Assembly: GCF_000764655.1 (NCBI RefSeq)
Contig: NZ_JRGL01000087.1
Coordinates: forward strand, 60,536 to 124,535
Direction of reading: 5' to 3'
Source of the DNA: Aeromonas aquatica
GTDB taxonomy: Bacteria; Pseudomonadota; Gammaproteobacteria; Enterobacterales; Aeromonadaceae
DNA: 64,000 nt
The translations under genes and the position numbers were made by a program. Position 1 is the first letter of the stretch. Each line of letters begins with the position of its first letter. Below, in pieces: positions 49,809-58,110 of the stretch. The notes beneath the pieces are model-generated. The model had not been told where the DNA came from. It ran no database searches and saw only the letters and a program-made list of their open reading frames with translations.

Positions 49809-51616
49809 GCTGCCTTCCTTATCTGCAGGTGCTTGTATGGGTTGTTGGCTCTGGCGATGGCCGCCATCGGCGGCGGGCTGACGCTGTTGCCGACCATCAG
49901 AACCTGATCGGTGATGGAAAGCGGGGTGCCATCGTGACCGCGGTCATGGATGTAGTGGCGTGGCATGCCCTGGCAGCCATAGAGCTCCTTCGGTACCAGC
50001 ATGCGCAGGCCGATATCCACGATCACCCAAGTGTTGCCACACCAGGCCACGGTCACCAGTGCCAGCCGGTCCTTGGTGGTGATGGTGTGCATCGGGTCGG
50101 TGACGGCCCCCCACTGCCCACCGCTCGAGTAGTAGCGCATCAGGAAGGCGCTGACCCGCAGGGCCCCGGCCTCTTGCTCCGGTGTCAGGCCAAACTCACC
50201 CGGGCTAGCCATCACTGTTTGCACCAGGGCGTGGTGCTGGCCCGCCGAAACGATGGTGGGGAGCTGGCTCTCCGGAGTGCTCGGCGGCAGGTTCTTGCGC
50301 AGGTGCACCATGAAAGCGGAGGCCAGTTGCTGCTGGCTACCGCTCGAGGTGATGGTGCTGCATGGGTCAGCCACGGATCTAGCAGGCACGGTGTTGAACC
50401 CACCGTTGGCCTGCACCATCAAGGGGGCCGCCAGCATGGACTTGCCACCGCCGCCGGCCATGATGGCCGCAGCAGGTACATCCACCCCGTGCTCGCCTCC
50501 TTTACCGAAGTGGCGCACCACAAGAGGGGCCAGACTCGGGTTGCAGACGGCGAACGCGCCACCCTTGGGCCAGCCGGTGATGGTGCGCAGCGGGGCATCA
50601 ACCGAATCGATACCTCGCCCTGACCAGTTGGCCAGCTCAATGATGAAGGGCTTGGAATTGGTCAGCACCTCGCGGATCACCCCGATCGCCACGCGCTCCA
50701 AGGTGGCATCGGCCAGCGGGCGTTTGACATTGAGCCCTTGTGCCCGGGCTTCTTCCTTGGTGAGGAAAATGCTGGGGGTGGGGATCGACCAGTCAATGTG
50801 ATCCGCCGTCACTCGGTACGGTTTGAGGTGACTGCCTGGTACCGGTGCCTTGCAATGGGTTGGGGCGGGCCAGCAAACGGGCTCCCCGTCTCGGCGGGCA
50901 ACGAGGTAGAGGCGCTGGCGGCTGGTGGCCGCACCGTAATCGGCTGCATTCTTGACGGTATGGTCCAGTTCATACCCCATGCGTTCGATACTGGCCAGAA
51001 AGCGGCGCCAGGTCTGGCCCGCCCGCTTGGGATCCGGTACCAGATACTGCTGCTGGCGTGGCACCCGCTCCCCGGGCTCGGCGATATGCTGCTCGATCTT
51101 GGTCTTCTTGCCGCGCAGAACCTCGACCAGCTTGATCACCCGGCCGGTGGCCTTGTCCCGCTTGGCGACGAGGGGCCCCCAGGTGCGCATCTGCTTGACG
51201 TTCTCCATGGAGAGCACGGCAGGTTTGCCCAGGGCAAGCCACTTGGTTATCACCCAGGCCAGGCTGCGGATCTCCTGCTTGCGCGGCTGACCGCCAGCGG
51301 CCTGGGAGTGGTGGGTGCAATCCGGGCTGGCATGCAGCCAACCGATCGAGCGCCCCGCCAGCACCGTAACCGGATCCACTGCCCAGATATCCTCTTGCAG
51401 ATGCAGGGCTTCCGGGTGGTTTGCCTGGTGCATGGAGAGCGCCTTGGGGTTGTGGTTGATGGCGATGTGCACCGGGCGACCCAGCCCGCGCTCTAGCCCG
51501 GTGCTGGCGCCACCGCCGCCAGCGAACAGATCCACGTTGATGGCAGACTTCAGGTTGAGCGGAGCCCGGCTCACCTTGGCCCTGACGGTACGGGAGCGGC
51601 GAGTGGACTTGATCAT
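49805..51616 (-). CDS. C5-cytosine DNA methyltransferase
   Basis: A 603-residue DNA cytosine methylase. Motif I is VDLFAGGGGASTG (about 28-40), the catalytic region is HASPDCTHHSQAAGG with Cys near residue 100, and motif VI is MENVKQM. The target-recognition and C-terminal parts are long (insert of about 200 residues). The usual Pro-Cys is replaced by Pro-Asp-Cys, as in some phage enzymes. No cognate restriction nuclease is adjacent, so it probably protects phage DNA from host restriction. Confidence 0.9.
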   Translation of the reverse strand: MIKSTRRSRTVRAKVSRAPLNLKSAINVDLFAGGGGASTGLERGLGRPVHIAINHNPKALSMHQANHPEALHLQEDIWAVDPVTVLAGRSIGWLHASPDCTHHSQAAGGQPRKQEIRSLAWVITKWLALGKPAVLSMENVKQMRTWGPLVAKRDKATGRVIKLVEVLRGKKTKIEQHIAEPGERVPRQQQYLVPDPKRAGQTWRRFLASIERMGYELDHTVKNAADYGAATSRQRLYLVARRDGEPVCWPAPTHCKAPVPGSHLKPYRVTADHIDWSIPTPSIFLTKEEARAQGLNVKRPLADATLERVAIGVIREVLTNSKPFIIELANWSGRGIDSVDAPLRTITGWPKGGAFAVCNPSLAPLVVRHFGKGGEHGVDVPAAAIMAGGGGKSMLAAPLMVQANGGFNTVPARSVADPCSTITSSGSQQQLASAFMVHLRKNLPPSTPESQLPTIVSAGQHHALVQTVMASPGEFGLTPEQEAGALRVSAFLMRYYSSGGQWGAVTDPMHTITTKDRLALVTVAWCGNTWVIVDIGLRMLVPKELYGCQGMPRHYIHDRGHDGTPLSITDQVLMVGNSVSPPPMAAIARANNPYKHLQIRKAA

Positions 51617-52620
51617 GCGGTCACCTCATCGTTCAGAGAGAGCGGCAGTTGATTTTCATCCGGGGTCAACAGGTGCCTGGCCATTTGGATGGCGTTCTCG
51701 AGGATCACTACACCATCAGTGCCGCTCGCCTGCAGGTTATGGATGTAGCCAGCCAGTAACCGTGTATTGGCAGGTGTGAGCAGGTCAGCTTCATCAATCT
51801 GATAGATGACCGATTTGATAGCTGGGTGGTGCTGCCAGTCCTGAAGAGGTTCGATACCTTGGGGTGTGATCACTGGCACCGGTTCGGCCGCAGCAGGCTG
51901 ATCTTGGATCACAGCCGGTGCCAGCTTGTGTGTGGTGCTCCGGATGACCTGATCGGCGGCCAAGGTGAGCTCTACGGCCTGGCGGTGGATCATGTCGAGA
52001 ATGATCTGGCCGGTGGTGATGAGGTCGTCACGGCGCAGGCGCGCCTCGGGGCGGCGCTCGCCCTGCCAGGTGGTGTCGAAAATCACCACGGCAGAGGCAA
52101 AGCCGCTGGAGCTGGGCTTGTCCTTCTTAGGGTCGCGGGGGACGTACCAGCTCGGCACCTCAAAGCCGATGCGGCCGCTGATGAACTGGATGAAGTCGGC
52201 ATCCTCCGGCCACCAGGTCTCGCTGGTGGCCGCCTTGATAAGCAGCATGATCTTGGCGCCCAGCGCCCGCTGTTCACAGCAGTAGTTGAGGATGGCCTCC
52301 ATCCCGGTGATGGGTTTGCCCTCGCTATCCGTGCAGGGGCGCGAATAGGGCGGGTTGGCGTAGGCCACGCCCCCCAGGCGGCGTAGGTCGGCGGCCAGCT
52401 CCTGGGTGAGGGCGTTGTCTTCGGCATCGTAGTAGTGCGGCACCAGGTGGTTGCAGTCGTCGGCAAACATGTCGAGTACCACCGGCCCGAGGGTGGGGGC
52501 GAACTGGTGGAATAGGCCCCAGGCCAATGCCTTGGGGGTCTGCCACTGGTCGCCGATCTGTTTAAGTTCGTGGTCTGGCTGGACCTGCAGCTCGGCCAGC
52601 GCTTGGGCGTAGTGGTTCAT
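51613..52620 (-). CDS. Phage DNA N6-adenine methyltransferase
   Basis: A 335-residue protein. The N-terminal half is a phage-type Dam-like methylase: WQTPKALAWGLFHQFAP near residue 25, VVLDMFADD (SAM-binding) and the catalytic YANPPYSRP near residue 81. The C-terminal half (about 190-335) is of unknown role. The Met at 52620 overlaps the stop of the upstream gene. With the downstream cytosine methylase it gives the prophage two base modifications. Confidence 0.88.
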   Translation of the reverse strand: MNHYAQALAELQVQPDHELKQIGDQWQTPKALAWGLFHQFAPTLGPVVLDMFADDCNHLVPHYYDAEDNALTQELAADLRRLGGVAYANPPYSRPCTDSEGKPITGMEAILNYCCEQRALGAKIMLLIKAATSETWWPEDADFIQFISGRIGFEVPSWYVPRDPKKDKPSSSGFASAVVIFDTTWQGERRPEARLRRDDLITTGQIILDMIHRQAVELTLAADQVIRSTTHKLAPAVIQDQPAAAEPVPVITPQGIEPLQDWQHHPAIKSVIYQIDEADLLTPANTRLLAGYIHNLQASGTDGVVILENAIQMARHLLTPDENQLPLSLNDEVTA

Positions 52621-53153
52621 GCAGCCTCCTGCCCTTGGGAGATGTACTGGCGTAGCCCTTCGCGAACCGCTTGAATGACGCGGATCAGGTGCGTGTAGTC
52701 GGGGTTTTTTTTCTCCGGAAGGTCCATCCACCATTCGTCCCCAAGAACGGCTTCCATCAGCGCCGTGTTGCTGCAGTAGTCATTGGTGAGAGTGATGCTA
52801 TCTGCCTCATTCCAGAATTTGAGGGCATCGTCCTTTTCCAACTCTCCGCACCGGCGTTGCTGGATAATCTTGCCCCGCAAATACTCGCCAAGCTCACCCA
52901 TGTTGGTGATCGGCACATGTGAGCGGCAGGTGCTCAGGTTGCCTGCCAAATAATCGTCATCGCATGAAACGAAGAACTGCTCGACACTACGGCCGCCCAT
53001 GGCGGGCCAGCTCGCTGACCAGCTCTTGCGGAAGCAGGTAATGGTGATCCGGCCGCGCCCTGGCTCGAAGTTCTCAAGGTAGATGGTGACCGGATCCAGG
53101 CGGTCGAGCTCGGTCAGACCCAGCTTGGTGTTGGTAGATACCTGGATCTTCAT
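52617..53153 (-). CDS. Phage protein of unknown function
   Basis: A 178-residue soluble protein starting MKIQVSTNTKLGL. The middle has a Trp/Ser-rich stretch (SWSASWPAMGGRSVEQFF) and the C-terminus a helical tail. It sits between a DUF4406-like gene and the adenine methylase with ATGA overlaps on both sides. Family not recognised; possibly a lambda NinX/Ea-type accessory protein. Confidence 0.75.
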   Translation of the reverse strand: MKIQVSTNTKLGLTELDRLDPVTIYLENFEPGRGRITITCFRKSWSASWPAMGGRSVEQFFVSCDDDYLAGNLSTCRSHVPITNMGELGEYLRGKIIQQRRCGELEKDDALKFWNEADSITLTNDYCSNTALMEAVLGDEWWMDLPEKKNPDYTHLIRVIQAVREGLRQYISQGQEAA

Positions 53154-53494
53154 GCCGCCACCTCGGGGCTGGTGGGGTACCAGGCAAAGCCGTCTTCGGC
53201 TTGGCGGATGACCTTGCCGCACTTCATGGCGAGGTGGAACTCGGCGATGGCGCCCTGGCTATCGCGCCAGTCGGGGAGCATGACCAGCTCATCGGCGAGC
53301 ATGAGCATGGGCAGGCAGCAGGCCATGTACTCGGCTTGGGTCAGGCCATCGGGTAGGGTGGCAGGGTTGAGCGGGATATGGCCGTTCTCACGTTGGTGGT
53401 TGGCCTCGGCATGGAAGGTAGGGCGGTTGCAGTCAGGAAGGCCGGACATGGGGCCGGCGATGTAGATGCGCTTGCTGTGTTGGTGGTTTGACAT
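53150..53494 (-). CDS. DUF4406-like nucleotide-processing protein
   Basis: A 114-residue protein beginning KRIYIAGPMSGLPD near residue 8, with LPDGLTQAEYM and MLADELVMLPDWRDSQGAIAEFHLA (about 70-94), the pattern of DUF4406 and nucleoside 2-deoxyribosyltransferase-like folds. It is the first gene of the leftward operon behind a predicted PL promoter. Confidence 0.82.
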   Translation of the reverse strand: MSNHQHSKRIYIAGPMSGLPDCNRPTFHAEANHQRENGHIPLNPATLPDGLTQAEYMACCLPMLMLADELVMLPDWRDSQGAIAEFHLAMKCGKVIRQAEDGFAWYPTSPEVAA

Positions 53495-53525
53495 GGTTGA
53501 TCCCGTTCACTGGTGTGTACGAGAT

Positions 53526-53566
53526 AAAATACATTTTGTATATATTCCGGTCAATACATAATGTAC
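53526..53566 (-). promoter_or_regulatory. Predicted PL promoter with two operators
   Basis: On the minus strand TTGACC (53549-53554), 17 bases, TATTTT (53526-53531). Two 13-bp operator-like sites overlap it: ATACATTTTGTAT (53529-53541) covers the -10 and ATACATAATGTAC (53554-53566) touches the -35. Centres are 25 bp apart. No gene was recognised in 53567-53704. Confidence 0.7.
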
Positions 53567-53704
53567 TTTTAGGTCCTCGAAGGGGAAACAATGAACCCAC
53601 CGTGCTGGTGGGCTTCATTTGTGAGGCATGTCTATTGCAACCTAGCAGAAGCGTTAAACCATGTACCTAGGTGTGGTTTGTTCAAACACTATGTGTTAAG
53701 AGTA

Positions 53705-54907
53705 CTAGCAAGCTATGCTTTTTATCCACCACCAAGCATCAGGGGTAAGAGAGAAATATACAACATGAGCTAAAACAAAACCGATCGCCAGAACAATAGA
53801 TATTGCCCATAGGATGCATTTCTGAAAAAAAAGCCGTTTGTCTAACGCTTGAAAAATGTCGTTAAAATTTGACGCAATGGTTTGGTGTTTATTCTTAATT
53901 AATTCTTTCTGGCGAGTGATTTCGCTATCTAGAACCTCAAGTGTATGTCGTTGGTTACAAATAAGGAAACTTACTAGGATAACGAAAATCCAACAACCCA
54001 ATAATACTGCTGAGTTAACCCAAGTCTCATAACTTGTCGCTTTATCCGTGCTTGCATCTTTCATTTGTGTAGCGATAATAACTGTAGCTACAGGAATACC
54101 GACCACTTGGTTCTGAATATCGGAAAATACCTTATGTATCTTTCCGGTATATTCAATTTTGGCAGCTTCAAGATCGCTTCTGACTTTGTCATAAGAAAAA
54201 TTAGAAACAAAAAGTTTATACCCGTCTGAAAATTTCTTTTGAAGCTCAGATAAATGCGACAGTAACTGTTGGAATCGATTCTCTGAAGGGGTGCTCTTTA
54301 TAAGATTGATTGCTGCATCAGCGAGAATAACAAGTTTTTGCTCTCTATGAGTATCATTTGTGAACGTTTCTACGATCTTTTGCATGACCGAAAAATCAGC
54401 AGAAAGAAGGTCTGATGTGTCGTAGCTTATTGGTAATGAAAATTTACCTTCATTAATAAATACTAACTCCTCTCTATCGGAGTCTAAGTATGCGGCAGAT
54501 TCCTTGAGTAAATTTATAAAGGTAAGCAGCTTCTGATATAGTTGTATATCAGAAGGGACATCTGAATCTCCTCGGCCATATTTACTGTTAATTAAAAAAT
54601 AACGCTTCGGCTCTTCAATATGAGCTTTTCTGGTTCTGAGTAGGTTATCCAAATCGATAGCCAACACACCAAGACCGATTCTAGGAGAATCTATGCGCAC
54701 ATGTACTTTTTGTCCAACTACTAACTGGTCAGGATCTCCAGAAGTGAGGCATATCCCTGAATCGTCAAGATTCTCCTCCTTCAGAAGCAAGATAAGGGCA
54801 TCTCTCAAGTCTTGACTTGATAGTTCCAGCAATCCGCTAGTGGCGTTGCTATCGAACACCACGTTGCGGTAAATGCTCAGTAGGAGAGGGAATGTAGCCT
54901 TACTCAT
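53705..54907 (-). CDS. Membrane protein, second gene of the module behind cI
   Basis: A 400-residue protein, AT-rich unlike most of the prophage. The long N-terminal part (1-265) is soluble, with RYFLINSKYGRGDSD near residue 125 and an acidic ELVFINEGKF segment. Two strong membrane helices follow near 298-318 (LLGCWIFVILVSFLIC) and 364-388 (ILWAISIVLAIGFVLAHVVYF), perhaps with a third weak one near 270. A charged helical linker lies between them. Its start overlaps the NdpA-like gene's stop by eight bases. I do not recognise the family. Position and architecture recall a RexB- or KwaA-like membrane effector; that is inference. Confidence 0.75.
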   Translation of the reverse strand: MSKATFPLLLSIYRNVVFDSNATSGLLELSSQDLRDALILLLKEENLDDSGICLTSGDPDQLVVGQKVHVRIDSPRIGLGVLAIDLDNLLRTRKAHIEEPKRYFLINSKYGRGDSDVPSDIQLYQKLLTFINLLKESAAYLDSDREELVFINEGKFSLPISYDTSDLLSADFSVMQKIVETFTNDTHREQKLVILADAAINLIKSTPSENRFQQLLSHLSELQKKFSDGYKLFVSNFSYDKVRSDLEAAKIEYTGKIHKVFSDIQNQVVGIPVATVIIATQMKDASTDKATSYETWVNSAVLLGCWIFVILVSFLICNQRHTLEVLDSEITRQKELIKNKHQTIASNFNDIFQALDKRLFFQKCILWAISIVLAIGFVLAHVVYFSLTPDAWWWIKSIAC

Positions 54908-55967
54908 CATCTCCGTCGTCTTGTCGCAACTCGTTACGTAACCTAGTCTTGAGCTCATCAGGTACGTTGGTGATTGTCAATGTCTCATCAGTATTGAAGA
55001 GTACGTGCTTTTCATTTAGTGCGGTCCGATCACATTCGAACTTCCATGACTTGGTTTGACCAGAGAACTTTACCAGCTTTCGTAGTACTCGACGGTCCGG
55101 AACAAATCCTTCAGACAGCTTTAGCTCTGGGTCAGACAACTCTTCAACTAGTTCATCAGGTGTGTTAGGCCAAAGCTCATTTGAAAATGCCTGAATATCA
55201 AATGGTTCATCTTCTTTAGAAAACTTAGAACATATAGCGTGAGCTTTGCTAAGGAAGGCCTCTTTTTCAATTTCATTCATTTCGCGCTTAGTCGCAAAAG
55301 ATTCTAGACCTTTTATTAGAGTTGCGGTCTCTGCTGCCGCAGCGACACTATTATCACAACCAAGGAAGGCCTTGAAATAGTCTGAAACTTTGGCTTGGTC
55401 CCGTCCTTTCAAAAAGCTTAAGTAGCGTTCACTTCCAGCATTCCAACTGGTCATATCGATCTTGCCCGCTAATCTAAAACCCTTAATATCTAGATAAACG
55501 CTATCCTCTACATCCTTTCCCTCAGTCAATGCGGCACCAATCTCATCGGTAAGGATTGCAACAAGTAGATAGTCTGAGGCGTCTCTCTTCGTGTGTGCTA
55601 TGAAAACGTGGCCACCAGTTGCGGCTGTTTTCATCGCCTTTGCACAGAGTGTCTTCATCATTGATATTGTCAGTTCAATGAAAGATTTGCTTTTCCCTAC
55701 ATAGTATTCCCGAACATACTTTTGAACGGGATAATTTTCTTCATCACTTTCAAAGTGTCCAAACGATTTCCCTGGACGCTTGCCATATACATGAATCAAC
55801 TGGTCCACTAAACGTTGCACGGTTCTGGTAACAGGAAGCAGGTCATGCCTTTCATCAATAGCTAAAACGCCATCTTTTTTGGTAAGATCGTGGACGATAA
55901 CACTATTAATTACATTTTGAGATTCAATTATCTCACTAACTTCAATAACAGCTGGTGCCGACATCAT
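54900..55967 (-). CDS. NdpA/YejK-like nucleoid-associated protein
   Basis: A 355-residue protein that reads as the 37-kDa nucleoid-associated (NdpA, YejK) family: an acidic N-terminal part, FIELTISMMKTLCAKAMKTA near residue 95, GHVFIAHTK..ASDYLLVAILTD and KVSDYFKAFLGCDN. Chromosomal relatives are DNA-associated proteins. Here it is AT-rich cargo in a prophage, directly downstream of cI and in the same orientation, with the membrane-protein gene overlapping its end. AAGGGGAT precedes the double ATG. A role as a sensor in phage exclusion is a hypothesis. Confidence 0.8.
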   Translation of the reverse strand: MMSAPAVIEVSEIIESQNVINSVIVHDLTKKDGVLAIDERHDLLPVTRTVQRLVDQLIHVYGKRPGKSFGHFESDEENYPVQKYVREYYVGKSKSFIELTISMMKTLCAKAMKTAATGGHVFIAHTKRDASDYLLVAILTDEIGAALTEGKDVEDSVYLDIKGFRLAGKIDMTSWNAGSERYLSFLKGRDQAKVSDYFKAFLGCDNSVAAAAETATLIKGLESFATKREMNEIEKEAFLSKAHAICSKFSKEDEPFDIQAFSNELWPNTPDELVEELSDPELKLSEGFVPDRRVLRKLVKFSGQTKSWKFECDRTALNEKHVLFNTDETLTITNVPDELKTRLRNELRQDDGDDE

Positions 55968-56069
55968 ATCCCCTTAGTAAACATTTAAAAATGTGGAACT
56001 GTTCCCATTACTTTTTTGTTATTTATCCGGGCAATATTAAGGAATGACAACCCTCCATGGTTGAGTCTC

Positions 56070-56732
56070 CTAGCGGCGTTTTCTGCGGCGGCGGTGTTCC
56101 ACCATGGTGCCGATAATCTGGATATGTTGGCGATCGGATCGCATGGTGGGGAAGTCGTCATTAAGTGGTACAAGCTCGAAGACTTCCTGCCCATCCTCAC
56201 CCACCCCTCGGGGACGGTATTTCTTGAAGGTAGCCGCTTCCTCGCCATTTTTGGCCACCACGAAGTCACCTGGGTGGGGGTGTTCATCAGGGTCGATCAG
56301 CACCACATCCCCTTCGACAAACTCCGGCTCCATGGAGTGGCCTTTTAGCTCAATGGCAAAAGCCCGGTCGCCAAGTTCGAGATCGGTGGTGATATAGACC
56401 CAGTTACCATCGCACTCGCGGATCTCACAGGTCTCTGTCCAGACCCCAGCCTGCACATAGCTTATTACTGGAATACGATGAATGTCGGGTTGGACGATCG
56501 CCATGTTCTGTTGATCATCCACGATAGTTCCGTCAATACCTATGTTGATGTTCTTCAGCTCAAGCGCAGCCATGATCTGCAGGATGATATCCATAGAAGG
56601 TTCTCGGCGCTTGTTTAGCCAATGACCGATCGCCCCCTGAGTTACTCCTAGCTTTTCAGCTAGTTGCTCCTGAGTGATACCAAGTTTCTTCATCCGGCTC
56701 TTAGCCAGACTGTGCCATGTCTCTTTTTCCAT
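56070..56732 (-). CDS. cI: CI-type prophage repressor (HTH plus S24 peptidase)
   Basis: A 220-residue LexA/CI-like repressor. The N-terminal HTH (residues 10-60) has GITQEQLAEKLGVTQGAIGHWL. The C-terminal S24 domain has the nucleophile in ELKGHSMEPEF (about Ser143) and the general-base lysine in DFVVAKNGEEATFKKY, so RecA-stimulated self-cleavage is expected. The open frame reaches 56918, but the Met at 56732 starts the HTH. No ribosome site precedes it; the predicted promoter places the transcript start at or next to the ATG, as in lambda cI leaderless mRNA. Confidence 0.92.
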   Translation of the reverse strand: MEKETWHSLAKSRMKKLGITQEQLAEKLGVTQGAIGHWLNKRREPSMDIILQIMAALELKNINIGIDGTIVDDQQNMAIVQPDIHRIPVISYVQAGVWTETCEIRECDGNWVYITTDLELGDRAFAIELKGHSMEPEFVEGDVVLIDPDEHPHPGDFVVAKNGEEAATFKKYRPRGVGEDGQEVFELVPLNDDFPTMRSDRQHIQIIGTMVEHRRRRKRR

Positions 56733-56739
56733 ACTGAAA

Positions 56740-56767
56740 ATATTACGTTGTGTATTTTTATTGGCAA
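56740..56767 (-). promoter_or_regulatory. Predicted PRM promoter and operator
   Basis: On the minus strand TTGCCA (56762-56767), 16 bases, TAATAT (56740-56745), ending seven bases before the cI ATG. The operator-like ATACACAACGTAA (56743-56755 on the plus strand as its complement) overlaps the -10, predicting autorepression. Confidence 0.65.
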
Positions 56768-56775
56768 CGCACAAA

Positions 56776-56814
56776 TTGTCATGACTACAAAACGTGGTAT
56801 AGTACATATCGTAT
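56776..56814 (+). promoter_or_regulatory. Predicted PR promoter and operator
   Basis: TTGTCA (56776-56781), 16 bases, TATAGT (56798-56803). The operator-like GTACATATCGTAT (56802-56814) overlaps the -10 and start point of the cro transcript. Confidence 0.7.
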
Positions 56815-56844
56815 TTATTTGGCCTGAGTGAAACGGAGTCGTTT

Positions 56845-57051
56845 ATGAACAACATCAAGGCACTGCGAGACAAAGCAGGCAAAACACAATCTGATTTGGC
56901 TGCTGTAGTTGGCGTCACGCAGGGGGCGGTTGCCCATTACGAAAAGAGTCGTCGTAAACCCGGATTGACCACCTGCCGAAAGATCACATCTGCCATCAAT
57001 GGCTGGGGGATTAACTGTTCCATCAATGATGTTTTTCCGCCAGAAAGTTGA
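56845..57051 (+). CDS. cro: Cro-type HTH repressor
   Basis: A 68-residue DNA-binding protein that is almost wholly one HTH: LRDKAGKTQSDLAAVVGVTQGAVAHYEKSRRKPG. Its recognition helix (TQGAVAHYE) resembles that of the CI protein here (TQGAIGHWL), as expected for Cro/CI competition on the same operators. First gene of the rightward early transcript; its stop overlaps the next start (TGATG). Confidence 0.88.
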   Translation: MNNIKALRDKAGKTQSDLAAVVGVTQGAVAHYEKSRRKPGLTTCRKITSAINGWGINCSINDVFPPES

Positions 57052-57062
57052 TGAGAACCATC

Positions 57063-57584
57063 ATGACAAAACCCACCAGAACAACCACGAGAGTGAAGCG
57101 GGAACACTCCCACCTTTCTGACCCTATTGATGCCGCTTATCAGTTGAGCCGCCGGTACAACATCACCGATCTGGCCCGCCTGATGGGCTCCAAGCGTCCG
57201 ACCACCCTGAACAACAAGTTCAACCCGGCCTGTGAAGACCACCATCTGACCCTGTCCGAGGCGATGGCGGTGACCGAGCTGACCGGTGACAACGCCATCC
57301 TGCAGGCCTGGGCGCTGGCCCGCGGTCATACGCTGGTGGCCCTGCCAGATAGCACGGTGACCGAAGAAGAGCTAGCCGACCAGGTGATGCTGGTGGGGGA
57401 GGTGGTCGCGGCAGTGTTTGGGGAGCTGCGCGAGGCGCGGCAAGACGGGGTAATCGACCCTGTGGAAAGGCAAGCCATCACGGGTGCAGTACATAGGGCC
57501 ATCAAGGAGCTGCTGAGCCTGGAAGAGTCGGTGGCGAGTCAAGTGCGCCCGTTCCCGGGTTCACATGCACAAGGAGAGAAGTGA
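57063..57584 (+). CDS. CII-type phage regulatory protein
   Basis: A 173-residue protein of the phage regulatory CII family: DPIDAAYQLSRRYNITDLARLMG near residue 20, the HTH-like SKRPTTLNNKFNPACEDHHLTLSEAMAV block, and a helical C-terminus. It is second after cro, the cII position. An ATG at 57051, overlapping the cro stop, is an alternative start. GATGAG at 57050-57055 lies seven bases before the chosen ATG. Confidence 0.82.
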   Translation: MTKPTRTTTRVKREHSHLSDPIDAAYQLSRRYNITDLARLMGSKRPTTLNNKFNPACEDHHLTLSEAMAVTELTGDNAILQAWALARGHTLVALPDSTVTEEELADQVMLVGEVVAAVFGELREARQDGVIDPVERQAITGAVHRAIKELLSLEESVASQVRPFPGSHAQGEK

Positions 57585-57865
57585 TGAAGGAAGCACAAAA
57601 AGAGTGGGCCGGCGCTGCTGTAACAGCCCGACCCGAGGTCCATTTTCGCGGAGAAAAGAACATGGAGAAGCGTACCGAACAAATGTCGATCGCGCAAGGC
57701 AGGCGCCGTTCATGCATTCCGCCCACGCTGCCGAGGTTGGTGGTGGGCACTCGGGGGACCTTTTTGGTCTACAGCGGGTTGCGTATTCCTGCCACGGCCG
57801 AACAGGTACAACGCCACCTGGCCTGTTTGCAGCAGCACCTGCAGGAGGTTGCCCATGCATCCTGA
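57584..57865 (+). CDS. Small phage protein of unknown function
   Basis: A 93-residue basic protein starting MKEAQKEWAGA. The ATG at 57584 overlaps the CII-gene stop and has AAGGAGAG upstream. No domain was recognised. Its 3' end overlaps the next gene by eleven bases. Confidence 0.65.
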   Translation: MKEAQKEWAGAAVTARPEVHFRGEKNMEKRTEQMSIAQGRRRSCIPPTLPRLVVGTRGTFLVYSGLRIPATAEQVQRHLACLQQHLQEVAHAS

Positions 57866-58110
57866 GATGTTCATCGAGCGCAACGTGGCCTTCGGGGGGA
57901 TATACCCCGGATGTGGTGCACACCGCGACCCAGGAGGCTGTGAAGCATTTTCGCACCACGCCCTGCTTTGCCAAGGGGCAGGCTTTTGCCAAGTGCCTGG
58001 CGGAGGCGAAGAAGATGGCCAAGTTGCTGCAGCGCAAGCTGCGTCAGCAGGAGAAGGACGCCAAGAAGGCGGCCAAACCGAAACGAGTGAAGAAGGTGAG
58101 CCATGGGTGA
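57855..58110 (+). pseudogene. Small basic phage protein gene, frameshifted at a G6 run
   Basis: AGGAGG and the ATG at 57855 start MHPEMFIERNVAFGG. After the six-G run at 57894-57899 the frame that looks like protein changes: GYTPDVVHTATQEAVKHF and a Lys-rich helical tail (KKAAKPKRVKKVSHG) lie in another frame ending at 58110. Removing one G restores a single 84-residue reading. It could be a sequencing error, true mutation, slippage-based switching or programmed frameshift. The start frame alone runs to 58115 with low-complexity sequence. Confidence 0.65.

Noticed and set aside
57565..58110. 181-codon open frame as one gene
   Set aside because: Its first half is out of frame with the well-supported 57584-57865 gene; only the part after 57900 looks like protein and belongs to the frameshifted gene.
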